Source: Gammaproteobacteria bacterium | Lineage (GTDB): Bacteria > Pseudomonadota > Gammaproteobacteria > JAJRRL01 | NCBI GenBank assembly: GCA_024279495.1 | Contig: JAJRRL010000039.1 | Location: forward strand, 1-62,978 | Direction of reading: 5' to 3' | DNA length: 62,978 nt | Shown: positions 26,443 through 34,131 of the stretch, in pieces | Numbering within the stretch: position 1 is the first letter of the stretch | Layout of the letters: each line of letters begins with the position of its first letter | Translations under genes and position numbers: made by a program | The notes under the pieces: generated by a model | What the model was told of the DNA's origin: nothing | Databases searched by the model: none | What the model saw: only the letters and a program-made list of their open reading frames with translations

Positions 26443-26743
26443 CGCTATCGTCCACCTCTTTTAAATTACCTAATGCCACTTGATACCCACCTGTTCCATA
26501 CTGCAGCGCACGAGCCACACGACCCACTGTTGTCACACTGACCCCCGCTTTGTTAGCAGCTTCACGATAAGGGACTCCTGATTCTAGCAAAGCAACCACT
26601 CGCCATCGCTCTATCATAGCAATCAACTCAGCTGGCGTGCATAAGTCTTTCAAAAAAGAAGAAACAGCAGCTTGATCCTCTAACTCATTGAAAATAATGG
26701 CCAATTCATCTGCCGCTGCATGAACTAAAGCGTGGTTTGGCAC
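26435..26743 (-). CDS. TrpR-like repressor of the YerC/YecD type
   Basis: This 102-aa protein belongs to the TrpR superfamily, closest in pattern to YerC/YecD: FLKDLCTPAELIAMIERWRVVALLESG, then the helix-turn-helix YREAANKAGVSVTTVGRVARAL and the end YGTGGY. These proteins are DNA-binding dimers; classical TrpR needs tryptophan as co-repressor, but the ligand of this branch is not established. It probably controls the overlapping amino-acid permease gene and itself. The start is GTG 26743. Its ribosome-binding site lies inside a small palindrome GGGAG-G-CTCCC, which might modulate translation. Promoter boxes lie at 26772-26801. Confidence 0.88.
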   Translation of the reverse strand: MPNHALVHAAADELAIIFNELEDQAAVSSFLKDLCTPAELIAMIERWRVVALLESGVPYREAANKAGVSVTTVGRVARALQYGTGGYQVALGNLKEVDDSDG

Positions 26744-26771
26744 GGGAGCCTCCCTGTATTACTGTAGTAGC

Positions 26772-26801
26772 ACGATAGCACAGCCGATCTTTTTCTGTCA
26801 A
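26772..26801 (-). promoter_or_regulatory. Promoter of the TrpR-like/permease/glycosyltransferase operon
   Basis: On the minus strand a perfect -35 TTGACA (26796-26801) is 18 bp from -10 TATCGT (26772-26777), about 29 bp before the GTG start. Confidence 0.55.
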
Positions 26802-26815
26802 TAGCGGTATAAAGC

Positions 26816-26844
26816 TTGACTTTTGGTCTAATTTTGTACAAAAT
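26816..26844 (+). promoter_or_regulatory. Promoter of the 236-aa membrane gene
   Basis: -35 TTGACT (26816-26821) and -10 CAAAAT (26839-26844) are 17 bp apart, 38 bp before the start. It is back-to-back with the TrpR-operon promoter, so one operator could control both. Confidence 0.5.
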
Positions 26845-26882
26845 GGAGAGAGGCTAGAGGGATTTCCAAAAAGAGCGAGATA

Positions 26883-27593
26883 ATGGGTAACAAACGTAAC
26901 AAATCAGAACCGTACAAAATAAGAATGCCGCTTGTAGCAGGTCCAACCACAAATAACAGTGTACATGATGATATTGGGGACTATGAGGTCCAAAGCGAGC
27001 GTCTTCAGCAAAACATAATAAAAGACACAGGCCATACAGGCTATATCGGCAAGCTACCCAAACATCAGGCCGAAGCTTTAGAAAGCATCCTCTCATCAAA
27101 AAGCGCAGATCACTACAAAACCTTAAGCAAATACCCTGACCTAAGAAAATTAATCTCACAGACCAAAATTGCCTTCGATAAACTAGGGCAAACAAGAATA
27201 ATCATGGGCGATTCAAACAACATCGACGGATTCAATCTAAAGGTAGGCGCCCTTGATAAGGCCGTTGAATACTGCGAGCTCATTACGCACAGACGAGCCT
27301 TATTCGGCCTGCTCTGGGGTGCCACATCTGCTACCACCCTATCTGGAGCCGCTGCAGGAATCCTTTATGTATGCGCCCACCAATCCATCATCACCCTCTC
27401 TCCTCAAGCGAGCCTAGGAAGCGCAGCTGGGATAGCCGTATTATGCTTACTCAGCCTGGCAGCAATCATTACTGCAGCAGTGCTACTAAGCAAGTCCTCC
27501 TCCCCTAGCTCAAAATGTGGGAAGCATTTTACAGGCCGGCAGAAAGCAGCGTCCCAAACTGGCATTCAGCTTACAACAGGAAACCCTCGATAA
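26883..27593 (+). CDS. Unrecognised 236-aa protein with two membrane segments
   Basis: This 236-aa protein has a soluble polar N-terminal part (~1-136). Two hydrophobic segments follow at ~139-166 and ~178-203, separated by a short loop (a membrane hairpin), then a serine/lysine-rich tail of ~30 residues. There is no signal peptide. ATG 26883 has a modest ribosome-binding site (AAGAG seven bases upstream). The gene is divergent from the TrpR-like operon and 80 bp before the 4.5S RNA. I recognise no family. The N-soluble/TM-hairpin layout recalls the 1408-aa and 565-aa orphans in this window, but I see no shared sequence. Confidence 0.65.
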   Translation: MGNKRNKSEPYKIRMPLVAGPTTNNSVHDDIGDYEVQSERLQQNIIKDTGHTGYIGKLPKHQAEALESILSSKSADHYKTLSKYPDLRKLISQTKIAFDKLGQTRIIMGDSNNIDGFNLKVGALDKAVEYCELITHRRALFGLLWGATSATTLSGAAAGILYVCAHQSIITLSPQASLGSAAGIAVLCLLSLAAIITAAVLLSKSSSPSSKCGKHFTGRQKAASQTGIQLTTGNPR

Positions 27594-27676
27594 AATCGTG
27601 GGTTTCAATTTCAAAGATCTGTGGTATCTTAAGGGCGTCTGGCATGACTCAGCAGAGTTCATTCCACGACTAACAT

Positions 27677-27785
27677 GGTGGGCAAACTAGTGCCTCGCAG
27701 CAGATCGCTGCAAACTCCGCCAGGCCCGGAAGGGAGCAACGGTAGCAGCTGCCCTGGGTGCCGAGGATAAGCTGGTTTGACCGCC
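27677..27785 (+). ncRNA. ffs: Signal recognition particle 4.5S RNA
   Basis: The apical hairpin has the invariant Ffh-binding sequence CAGGCCCGGAAGGGAGCAAC (27721-27740). The ends pair: GGTGGGCAAACTAG (27677-27690) with CTGGTTTGACCGCC (27772-27785), as in the small bacterial SRP RNA. The RNA lies just upstream of dnaX, its usual neighbour. A possible promoter (TTTCAA, 16 bp, TATCTT at about 27625-27630) would start the transcript ~45 nt earlier, so 5' processing is likely. Exact ends are approximate. Confidence 0.93.
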
Positions 27786-27811
27786 TTCATCATTGCCATG
27801 AAGTGATCCTT

Positions 27812-29416
27812 ATGCCCCACCAACCTCATGCCCTCAAATGCCGACCCAATACCTTCTCAGAGGTAGTCTGGCAGTCACACGTTGTCGAATCCTTAGCCAA
27901 CGCCATTCGCATGGAACAAATCCCCCCCTGCCTACTCTTAACTGGTACGCGTGGCGTGGGTAAAACCACCATCGGCCGTATTTTTGCAAAATGCCTAAAC
28001 TGCTTGGGAAGCGATAAGCCAACACCCGAGCCATGCCTAAAGTGCGATCACTGCCTAGATATTCAAGCGGGCCGGTTCCCTGATTTCTTCGAAATTGATG
28101 CCGCTTCTCACACAAAAGTGGATCAAGTACGTGAACTGCAAGAAACGCTTCCCTATGCGCCTAGCAAAGGTCGATTTAAAGTCTATCTTATCGATGAAGT
28201 GCACATGCTCTCGAAAAGTAGCTTCAATGCTCTACTAAAAACCCTCGAAGAACCGCCGCCTCACGTGATTTTCATGTTAGCAACCACCGATCCTCAAAAA
28301 TTACCCGCTACTATTTTGTCTCGATGCCTGCAATTTCACCTTCAAGCAATGCCTAAAGAGTCAATTGCCGACCACCTAACGCAGGTTCTCACCAAAGAAG
28401 CCATTTCTCACGAGCCTACTGCTGTGGTGCACATCGCCCAAGCCGCAAGAGGCAGTATGCGAGATGCCTTTAGCTTGCTCGACCAATGCCTTGCTTTAGG
28501 CAACGGAAAAATTACAGAGAAAACTGTCAATATAATGCTCGGTACCATCGATCGAACACCTCTACTTCAGCTGCTACAAGCTTTGGTCGATCAAGACGGA
28601 GAAGCTCTTTTCGAACAGCTCAAACAACTCAAGAAAAGTGGTGCCTGCCTAAGTAGCGCACTTGCTGAGCTAGCCTCTCTATTACAACGTTTGGCTCGAA
28701 TTCAACTCGTGAACTCAACAGATCAATCTGATCCAACACTAGAGGCGCTAAGCAAAGCACTCAACCCTGAACAAGTGCAATTACTATACCAAATCGCCAT
28801 CCATGGCCAGCGAGACCTTCCCTATGCGCCATCCATTGAATCTGGCTTCGAAATGACATTACTGCGCATGCTCACTTTCTCTCTCGACAGCCAAACCCAA
28901 ACATCACAACCCCCTCCAGCACGCTCACAAATAAGACCAAACACAGCAAACAAGCAATCAGCCCCGCCTGTGCAAACACCCACAGCGAATAAACAAGCAG
29001 TGCAAACAAATAATCTAAGTGCTTATTGGGCGGAATTAGTTCCTCAGTTGCAGTTGCGAGGCCTAGCGATGGTTTTAGCAAAGGGCTGCTCACTTATAAG
29101 TAAGTCCAAATCACCCTGGCAGCTAAGGCTAGAGAAGAACCAAGCACCTGTTTTACAAGATCGAACAAAAAAAGCTCTTGGCGATGCTTTGTCTGCGCAT
29201 TTCGGACAAGCCATACAAATTAACATCTCCTTAAGTGACGAGACGACACCCGAATCAGCCCCTTCATCACCCGATAAAAGCGTTAAAAAACAAATGGATG
29301 AAAGAAGGCCGGCGACAACAAATACCCCAACTCCACAAAAGACAAATAATCCCGAAGTACAAAAGATTATGGACAGGTTTTCTGCTACTATTGTAGATAG
29401 TACTGTGGTACGTTAA
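27812..29416 (+). CDS. dnaX: DNA polymerase III subunit tau/gamma
   Basis: DnaX is the ATPase of the clamp loader and, as tau, bridges two polymerase cores. The 534-aa product shows Walker A GTRGVGKTT near residue 45, a zinc module with four cysteines (CLNC then CLKCDHC), Walker B LIDEVHML, the sensor ATTDPQKLPATILSRC and a low-complexity linker (~370-405). A domain V-like region follows that in tau contacts the polymerase alpha subunit. ATG 27812 is chosen because MPHQPHALKCRPNTF aligns with the E. coli start; an upstream extension would run into the 4.5S RNA. No convincing frameshift signal for a separate gamma form was found. Confidence 0.95.
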   Translation: MPHQPHALKCRPNTFSEVVWQSHVVESLANAIRMEQIPPCLLLTGTRGVGKTTIGRIFAKCLNCLGSDKPTPEPCLKCDHCLDIQAGRFPDFFEIDAASHTKVDQVRELQETLPYAPSKGRFKVYLIDEVHMLSKSSFNALLKTLEEPPPHVIFMLATTDPQKLPATILSRCLQFHLQAMPKESIADHLTQVLTKEAISHEPTAVVHIAQAARGSMRDAFSLLDQCLALGNGKITEKTVNIMLGTIDRTPLLQLLQALVDQDGEALFEQLKQLKKSGACLSSALAELASLLQRLARIQLVNSTDQSDPTLEALSKALNPEQVQLLYQIAIHGQRDLPYAPSIESGFEMTLLRMLTFSLDSQTQTSQPPPARSQIRPNTANKQSAPPVQTPTANKQAVQTNNLSAYWAELVPQLQLRGLAMVLAKGCSLISKSKSPWQLRLEKNQAPVLQDRTKKALGDALSAHFGQAIQINISLSDETTPESAPSSPDKSVKKQMDERRPATTNTPTPQKTNNPEVQKIMDRFSATIVDSTVVR

Positions 29417-29448
29417 CTTCATCGACGCTTAATAACTGGAGGAAACTC

Positions 29449-29841
29449 ATGAGCATTAATCCTGAAGAGCAAAACATGCTCGAAGAGCTAAAAAAAAGCA
29501 TGGGAGACATGCAAACTAACCTAGAATCTGCTTACAAAGAGATGGAAGAAAAAGAGCTTCAAGGCAAATCTCATGATGGTACAGTTACTATACTTATGAC
29601 TGCTACCTATAAATTTGTAGACATCCAATTCGACGAACGAGCCCTTAAAGGCGGCGTTAAAGAATTCAAATGGCGTATCCGTGAAGCATGGAAAAATCTC
29701 ACAGAAACCATTACTTCAACAACTCAAGAACAAGTTATGGATATGTTTAAAGACATTCAAGTTCCTGAAAGCCTACAAGACTTGGCTGGAACACCTGCAC
29801 TTGAAGACGACACTAAAGATGAAGACGAAGCTGAAGGCTAA
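29449..29841 (+). CDS. YbaB/EbfC-type protein, first copy
   Basis: This 130-aa protein sits where ybaB normally lies, between dnaX and recR. It has the YbaB-like layout: an N-terminal helix (EEQNMLEELKKSMGDMQTNL), a strand pair in the DGTVTILMTATYKFVDIQFD region, then helices and an acidic tail. YbaB/EbfC proteins are nucleoid-associated DNA-binding dimers. The match is weaker than for the second copy after recR, and the core glycine-rich G-x-G turn of YbaB is absent. ATG 29449 is preceded by GGAGG. It ends in a strong terminator before recR. Confidence 0.75.
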   Translation: MSINPEEQNMLEELKKSMGDMQTNLESAYKEMEEKELQGKSHDGTVTILMTATYKFVDIQFDERALKGGVKEFKWRIREAWKNLTETITSTTQEQVMDMFKDIQVPESLQDLAGTPALEDDTKDEDEAEG

Positions 29842-29858
29842 TCAGATCCATCTTATCG

Positions 29859-29882
29859 AAGCCGCCGCATGGCGGCTTTTTT
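29859..29882 (+). terminator. Intrinsic terminator between the first YbaB gene and recR
   Basis: AAGCCGCC (29859-29866), loop GCAT and GGCGGCTT (29871-29878) form a perfect 8-bp GC-rich hairpin running into six T residues. It ends 28 bp before recR, so recR must depend on read-through or an unseen promoter. Confidence 0.85.
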
Positions 29883-29909
29883 GTACCATCAACCCAAGGA
29901 GTTATTGGT

Positions 29910-30536
29910 ATGTTTTGTGAGCCACTGGATGAACTCATCAAATCACTCAGCCAACTACCTGGGATTGGACCAAAATCAGCTCAACGACTAGCTTTTTACC
30001 TACTAAAAGAACCAAACAAACCGAAGGGTTTCTCGCTTGCAGATACCTTAGAAAAATCACTCTCTAGCATTCAACTGTGTGAAAAATGCCGACTCTACTC
30101 CGACAAAGCACTCTGCCGAATCTGCCAAAACTCCAAGCGGTACTCGCATCAGCTTTGCATTGTCGAAACACCGCAAGATGTCTTCGCCATCGAAAACACA
30201 AACAGTTACCGAGGTCGTTATTTTGTTTTGCACGGCCGATTATCACCTCTAGATGGCATTGGACCTAACGACTTAGGCATTGATTTACTAAAAAAAGCCC
30301 TTTCCAACCCTGAATTGAATGAGGTGATTTTAGCAACCAATGCAACGGTTGAGGGACAAGCAACCGCTCATTACCTCTCCAGCTTACTTCGCCCAGGCTT
30401 AGCTTGCAGCCAAATTGCTCAAGGTATTCCTCTTGGCGGTGAATTAGAGTACCTTGACGGAGGCACTCTTTCGCTTGCCTTACAGTGCCGAACTCACGTT
30501 ACTACAACCCAACCTGAACTAGAAACAACCACCTAG
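29910..30536 (+). CDS. recR: Recombination mediator RecR
   Basis: RecR works with RecO (and RecF) to load RecA on gapped DNA. The 208-aa protein shows the helix-hairpin-helix (LSQLPGIGPKSAQRLAFYLL), a C4 zinc finger (cysteines near residues 57, 60, 69 and 72), a TOPRIM domain beginning IVETPQDVFAIE and the Walker B-like end GIPLGGELEYLDGGTLSLAL. AAGGAG lies eight bases before ATG 29910. The extra ~12 C-terminal residues (polar, T-rich) are not typical. It is flanked on both sides by YbaB-type genes. Confidence 0.96.
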   Translation: MFCEPLDELIKSLSQLPGIGPKSAQRLAFYLLKEPNKPKGFSLADTLEKSLSSIQLCEKCRLYSDKALCRICQNSKRYSHQLCIVETPQDVFAIENTNSYRGRYFVLHGRLSPLDGIGPNDLGIDLLKKALSNPELNEVILATNATVEGQATAHYLSSLLRPGLACSQIAQGIPLGGELEYLDGGTLSLALQCRTHVTTTQPELETTT

Positions 30537-30552
30537 ACTTTAAGGATACACG

Positions 30553-30939
30553 ATGGATTTATTTAAATTAATGAAAAATATGGATGGCATCAAAACAATG
30601 TTTGCTGAGCAACAAAAAACACAAGCCAATGCTTCTTACAAAGGTGAATCTGGCGCAGGTTGGGTGACAATTGTAATGGATGGTGCTGGCAATGCTAAAA
30701 AACTTGTCTTAGCTGATGAAGCTATAAACGAAGGCAAAGAAGTGCTAAGCGAGCTTATTGTTGCCGCTATCAATGACTGCAATAACAAAATGAATGAAAG
30801 CCGACAAGCAAGCATGGGCCAACTCTCAGATTTATTAGGCGGCTCACTTCCTGCTGGTTTTCCTGGTTTTGGCGGAGCACCTACTCCACCAAATACGCCT
30901 CCCAAAGTAGATAGCGATGCAAGTGACTCAGAAAGCTAA
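30553..30939 (+). CDS. YbaB/EbfC nucleoid-associated protein, second copy
   Basis: This 128-aa protein is the better YbaB match: MDLFKLMKNMDGIKTMFAEQQ (N-helix), then GESGAGWVTIVMDGAGNAKKLVLAD with the glycine turn and strands, and a helical segment before a P/G/S-rich tail (FPGFGGAPTPPN). It would bind DNA as a dimer. It lies 16 bp after recR, with AAGGA ten bases upstream, so it belongs to the recR transcript. Normally a single ybaB precedes recR; here one gene is found on each side. Low sequence similarity between the two argues against a recent duplication. Confidence 0.85.
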   Translation: MDLFKLMKNMDGIKTMFAEQQKTQANASYKGESGAGWVTIVMDGAGNAKKLVLADEAINEGKEVLSELIVAAINDCNNKMNESRQASMGQLSDLLGGSLPAGFPGFGGAPTPPNTPPKVDSDASDSES

Positions 30940-30952
30940 GACTAATTATAAA

Positions 30953-30986
30953 GATTTCTAGTCTCAGCTAAAGCTGAAACGAAATC
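30953..30986. repeat. Family C palindrome, copy 1
   Basis: GATTTC...TCAGCT-aa-AGCTGA...GAAATC forms a long palindrome around an AA centre. It matches copies at 31263-31295 and 54447-54480 and lies just after the second YbaB gene. Confidence 0.75.
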
Positions 30987-31198
30987 CTTGGAGATAGTAA
31001 CTTCTTCGCGAGCATTCAAGCCTCTTCTGTTGCCTGCACCAGCGAAAGCCGGTGTCACCCCGTTGCAAAACGGGGCCCAGGGTAAAGTATGGTTTTGTTG
31101 GGTATTTGATATGTTCTTAAAGACAGTCTGCAGAGTTAAGCTCACGGTAGGGCTAGAACTAGATCTTTAAAGATCGCTAGTTGTTACAACATAACAAC

Positions 31199-31255
31199 GG
31201 ATCAAGCCTGGGTCCCCGACGTCACTACGTTGCCTTCGGATGACAAATGGTTAGA
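31199..31255. repeat. Family B repeat (GACGTCGGGGAC type)
   Basis: GGATCAAGCCTGGGTCCCCGAC followed by GTCA and later GATGACAAAT matches copies near 32655, 33861, 54413 and 54582. The consensus reads GTCA-CCCCCAGGAAC-GTGACGTCGGGG-CCCAG in the opposite sense. Confidence 0.65.
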
Positions 31256-31262
31256 GCTATCC

Positions 31263-31295
31263 GACTTTCTAGTTTCAGCAAGCTGAAGCGAAATC
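31263..31295. repeat. Family C palindrome, copy 2
   Basis: GACTTTCTAGTTTCAGC-AAGCTGAAGCGAAATC is a shortened, slightly diverged copy of the palindrome at 54447-54480. Confidence 0.65.
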
Positions 31296-31365
31296 CTAAA
31301 AATGGGTCTAGCTCCCCGCCTTCGCGAGGACGTTCGCAAGTAAACTTGCTCCGCTATGAGCATTC

Positions 31366-31530
31366 TCATCTCAATAGGAAACGGAATTATTCTCTCCCCC
31401 CTGCTAGGAGGACCGAGAACCGGAACGGATCGTACGTAAAGTACCTGAGTACCGGAAGCGCAGGCCGACAACGCAGGGGGAGAAAAGAAACCGTTTCGAC
31501 CTAAGATTAGCCCAAAATGGGGATTTCTTT
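31366..31530. repeat. Element family A, diverged copy
   Basis: Outer arms TCTCCCCCCTGC (31393-31404) and GCAGGGGGAGA (31473-31483) and the core hairpin GTAC-gtaaa-GTAC (31432-31444) share one centre, near 31438. The core is followed by CTGAGTAC, and the end reads CTAAGATTAGCCCAAAATGG. Both match the copy at 54643-54762. Confidence 0.7.
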
Positions 31531-31544
31531 CCTCGCACACATGC

Positions 31545-32609
31545 CTATACTTCCGCTTTAGGCCACGACAAAATTAATGTCCTAATCACCAAAGCCAAGG
31601 GTATTGCAAAGAACACACCCCAAAAACCCCAAATACCACCGAATAATAAAATGGACACGATGGTCACAACGGGGCTTAAGGCCAAGATACCTGAAAACAA
31701 AAATGGCGTTAGTAGATAAGCGTCTAAGCCAATAATCACTAAGTAAGTCACCATCAGGTAAATAAACTCTGCCCCTGCTCCATACTGAATAAGTCCGAGT
31801 AAAATAATAGGTAAGGCTGCTGCAACAGCACCTACGTAAGGAACCAGCACAGAAAGGCCAATCAGCAAGCCAAGCAGATAGGCGTAGTGAAACGAAAAAC
31901 ACAGCAAGGCGATAGTAGACACTGCCCATACCACAATAATCTCAATCACACGCGCTCGAATATAAGCCAAAAATTGCTGATTAATATCCGACCACACCAA
32001 TAAAATCAGCCCTCTTTCTCGAGGTAAATAATCTGACACCATACCTGTTAAACGATCTTTTTCCGTCAAACACAAAAACACCAACACCGGAACCAAAACC
32101 AAATACACAATCACTTCGATTAAACCGCTTAAACTGGCCAAAGACCACTTCACAAGCAACTGCCCCATGCGAGACACTTCTTGCTGCAAATAACCCACCA
32201 GCCAATTGATTGGATCGGAAGGAAGGACGTTTGGGTAATGTGCAGCAAACTCTTTAAACCAACCTTGACTGTGCTGAAGTGCTTCTGGCAAATAGAGAAT
32301 CAAACCGGATAACTGGCGCCACAGAAAAGGAACCAGAGCAAATAAAGCCGCTAAAAACACTCCAAGAAAGACAACATAGACAATGCCTAAGGCTAACCAC
32401 TTCGGGCAGCGCAAACGCTCCAACCCCGCGATCAAGGGCATGAGCAAATAAGCTAAAATCACACTCACAATAGCCGGTAAGACATCAGCGCCAAAAAGCT
32501 CGAGCAACAGTATCGCAACTATTAAAGTAAGCAACAGCGCAATGGCATCTGGCCGAGAAAAGCGCCGCTTAAACCAAGCCGATATAACTTCCGTGATACT
32601 TGTTTTCAC
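31545..32609 (-). CDS. AI-2E family transporter (PerM/YdiK type)
   Basis: This 354-aa inner-membrane protein has 7-8 hydrophobic segments: one group near the N-terminus (DAIALLLTLIVAILLLELFG), a long soluble loop (~115-155), and a C-terminal cluster with VLVPYVGAVAAALPIILLGL, a typical signature of the AI-2E/PerM family. Members export small molecules or Na+/Li+; the named autoinducer function applies to few of them. GTG 32609 is chosen because AAGGAG lies six bases before it; ATG 32636 would place this ribosome-binding site inside the gene. It is a single gene between repeat-rich gaps, divergent from rsfS. Confidence 0.88.
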   Translation of the reverse strand: MKTSITEVISAWFKRRFSRPDAIALLLTLIVAILLLELFGADVLPAIVSVILAYLLMPLIAGLERLRCPKWLALGIVYVVFLGVFLAALFALVPFLWRQLSGLILYLPEALQHSQGWFKEFAAHYPNVLPSDPINWLVGYLQQEVSRMGQLLVKWSLASLSGLIEVIVYLVLVPVLVFLCLTEKDRLTGMVSDYLPRERGLILLVWSDINQQFLAYIRARVIEIIVVWAVSTIALLCFSFHYAYLLGLLIGLSVLVPYVGAVAAALPIILLGLIQYGAGAEFIYLMVTYLVIIGLDAYLLTPFLFSGILALSPVVTIVSILLFGGIWGFWGVFFAIPLALVIRTLILSWPKAEV

Positions 32610-32967
32610 TGTTCTCTCCTTTAGAAAAGATCTCATTTTTACCTACACGCTAAAAAACGGTGTTATCCCCAGAAACGCAGTGACGTCGGAGACCCAGGCT
32701 TTGATGACGTTCCTGAAAGGAACTAGACATCTTTCAAAATTCATTCCCAACCTATTATAAACAAAAAACCTGAATTCGTCCCTACCCATCTCATCAAAAG
32801 ACACCCCTATCCACCACCTGTAGTAAAAAATAATTGATGTAAGAGACAATCCTCACTTTCAACAGTCAGCACGCTCCGTGGTGACCTAATCACTGAAACC
32901 TTGCATAGACAGCACATCCCAGGTAGAATTGCTCGAACTTTTTACACTTTACTCGTGAGTTTTTCTT
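32610..32967. other. Non-coding gap with a family B repeat
   Basis: No gene. The gap between the divergent permease and rsfS holds a family B copy (32655-32745), including a short hairpin GTTCCT-gaa-AGGAAC (32709-32723). The remaining ~220 bp should contain both promoters, but no clear boxes were seen. Confidence 0.6.
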
Positions 32968-33330
32968 ATGACTGTCTCTACATCTGATCTTGTTGCTAAA
33001 ATTGTGTCCACATTGAATGATTCTAAAGGTCAAGCCATCTGTGAAACGAACCTCAAAGGTATCACCGATGTGGCTGAATACGGCATAGTTTGCACAGCCA
33101 CTTCCAGTCGCCATGCAAATACTTTGGCTGATTATTGCTGGGTGGCAGCAAAAGCCTTAGACATTGAGCCTCTAGGTAAAGAAGGCTCGGAAGATGGCGA
33201 ATGGGTTTTGCTTGATTTTGGCCATGTCATTTTGCATATCATGCTTGCCTCTGTTCGAGATCATTATAAGCTAGAAGACATGTGGTGCCTAAAGCCTGAC
33301 GCCCTCCCTGACGCCCTCGATGAAGATTGA
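32968..33330 (+). CDS. rsfS: Ribosome silencing factor RsfS
   Basis: RsfS binds L14 on the 50S subunit and blocks joining with 30S in starved cells. The 120-aa protein shows the family core: KGQAICETNLKGITDVAEYG, IVCTATSSRHANTLAD, then DGEWVLLDFGHVILHIMLASVRDHYKLEDMW split over the last strands. ATG 32968 has a weak ribosome-binding site. It overlaps rlmH by 11 bp, the normal rsfS-rlmH coupling in gammaproteobacteria. Confidence 0.95.
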   Translation: MTVSTSDLVAKIVSTLNDSKGQAICETNLKGITDVAEYGIVCTATSSRHANTLADYCWVAAKALDIEPLGKEGSEDGEWVLLDFGHVILHIMLASVRDHYKLEDMWCLKPDALPDALDED

Positions 33331-33787
33331 TATTGTTGCCGTTGGCAGCAAAATGCCCGGCTGGGTTACGGATGGCTGGGAAACTTATGCCAAACGCTTT
33401 CCTCCTGATTGGCGTATCAAGCTAATCGAAATCCCTGCAAGCAAACGACTCAATTCAGCCAGCGTCGATCGCGCCTTGCAAGAAGAAGGCAATCGCATTC
33501 TCGACAAAACACGCTCTTCTCAGCGCCGCATTGCCTTAGATCGACTCGGTAAGCCTCAAACCAGCTTAAGCTTAGCAAAACACCTGGATCGCTGGCAGAT
33601 GATCGGTGAACACACGAGCCTTATCATCGGGGGCCCTGAAGGCTTAAGCCAACACTGCTTAGACCAATGTCATGAGACCTGGTCTTTATCAACCCTCACC
33701 CTGCCTCATCCATTAGTTCGTGTGATGGTGATCGAACAGCTGTTTCGTGGCTGGAGTATTAACGCTAAGCATCCCTACCATAGATAG
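33320..33787 (+). CDS. rlmH: 23S rRNA (pseudouridine-1915) methyltransferase RlmH
   Basis: RlmH methylates N3 of pseudouridine 1915 in 23S rRNA, acting on assembled ribosomes. It is a small SPOUT methyltransferase. The 155-aa length is exactly standard, and the SAM-binding knot reads LIIGGPEGLS, with the end LPHPLVRVMVIEQLFRGWSI and the C-terminal tyrosine motif HPYHR. It begins inside the end of rsfS and is followed by a possible hairpin terminator. The usual next genes mrdA and rodA lie downstream after a 380-bp repeat-filled gap. Confidence 0.97.
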   Translation: MKIDIVAVGSKMPGWVTDGWETYAKRFPPDWRIKLIEIPASKRLNSASVDRALQEEGNRILDKTRSSQRRIALDRLGKPQTSLSLAKHLDRWQMIGEHTSLIIGGPEGLSQHCLDQCHETWSLSTLTLPHPLVRVMVIEQLFRGWSINAKHPYHR

Positions 33788-33820
33788 GCTAGCTTACCTA
33801 TACGGGGAAGCCTTATTTTT
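33786..33820 (+). terminator. Weak terminator after rlmH
   Basis: AGGCT (33786-33790) pairs with AGCCT (33809-33813), followed by TATTTTT. The stem is short and the loop long, so activity is uncertain. Confidence 0.35.
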
Positions 33821-33860
33821 ACCCAAATTTAAAGCACTCTTAGGTTTTTTATTGCACCTT

Positions 33861-33955
33861 TGAAAAGCGGTGTCACCCCCAGGAACAACGTACCCCATAT
33901 GTGTCACCCCCAGGAACTTTCGTGACGTCGGGGGCCTAGCTTCGATCCAGTTCGC
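33861..33955. repeat. Family B repeat, partly doubled
   Basis: GGTGTCACCCCCAGGAAC occurs at about 33869 and again as GTGTCACCCCCAGGAAC near 33900. The second is followed by the full consensus TTTCGTGACGTCGGGGGCCTAG. Confidence 0.65.
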
Positions 33956-33978
33956 ATGAAGTGCGGACTAAGGATCTT

Positions 33979-34090
33979 TCTAAATCAATAAAAATCTCTT
34001 CAAAATACTCGGGTAGTTTGTATACACTCCGTTTTTTTATCACTTTTTCATCTAAGCTTGTCTCAAAACTGAAAATTTGATGTGAAGCTC
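33979..34090. repeat. Element family A, inverted diverged copy
   Basis: On the minus strand it reads CAGTTTTGAGACAAGCTTAGATGAAAAAGTGAT, split here for length as CAGTTTTGAGACAAG and TTAGATGAAAAAGTGAT, then GTGTATAC and GAGTATTTTGAAGAGAT. The left end and core follow the 54643-54762 copy; the right arm is diverged. Confidence 0.7.
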
Positions 34091-34122
34091 CAATCTCATG
34101 CGTAGGAGCTTGCCCCTTTTTT

Positions 34123-34131
34123 TGGTACAAT
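34123..34131 (+). promoter_or_regulatory. Extended -10 box upstream of mrdA
   Basis: TGGTACAAT (TG-n-TACAAT) lies 37 bp before the mrdA start, with no clear -35. It probably drives mrdA-rodA-mltB. Confidence 0.4.

Larger units (their letters stand above)
30940..31544. other. Repeat-rich 605-bp gap
   Basis: No credible gene. This gap between the second YbaB gene and the AI-2E permease is a patchwork of families B, C and A: a family C palindrome (30953-30986), a B-like hairpin CCCCGTT-gcaa-AACGGGG (near 31060), a palindrome AACTAG...CTAGTT (31158-31187), family B (31199-31255), family C (31263-31295) and a family A element (31366-31530). Confidence 0.7.

Noticed and set aside
29160-29180. A-rich run in dnaX as a programmed frameshift site (tau/gamma)
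   Set aside because: The run lies at about residue 452, inside the domain that binds polymerase alpha, not at the junction after domain III. No supporting stem-loop or upstream SD was seen, and the shifted product would end only ~20 codons later.
31202-31540. 112-codon minus-strand reading frame in the 31-kb gap
   Set aside because: It lies wholly within repeat families A, B and C, has no ribosome-binding site and no sensible protein character.
33936-34130. 64-codon reading frame upstream of mrdA
   Set aside because: It is a translation of the inverted family A element and family B repeat.
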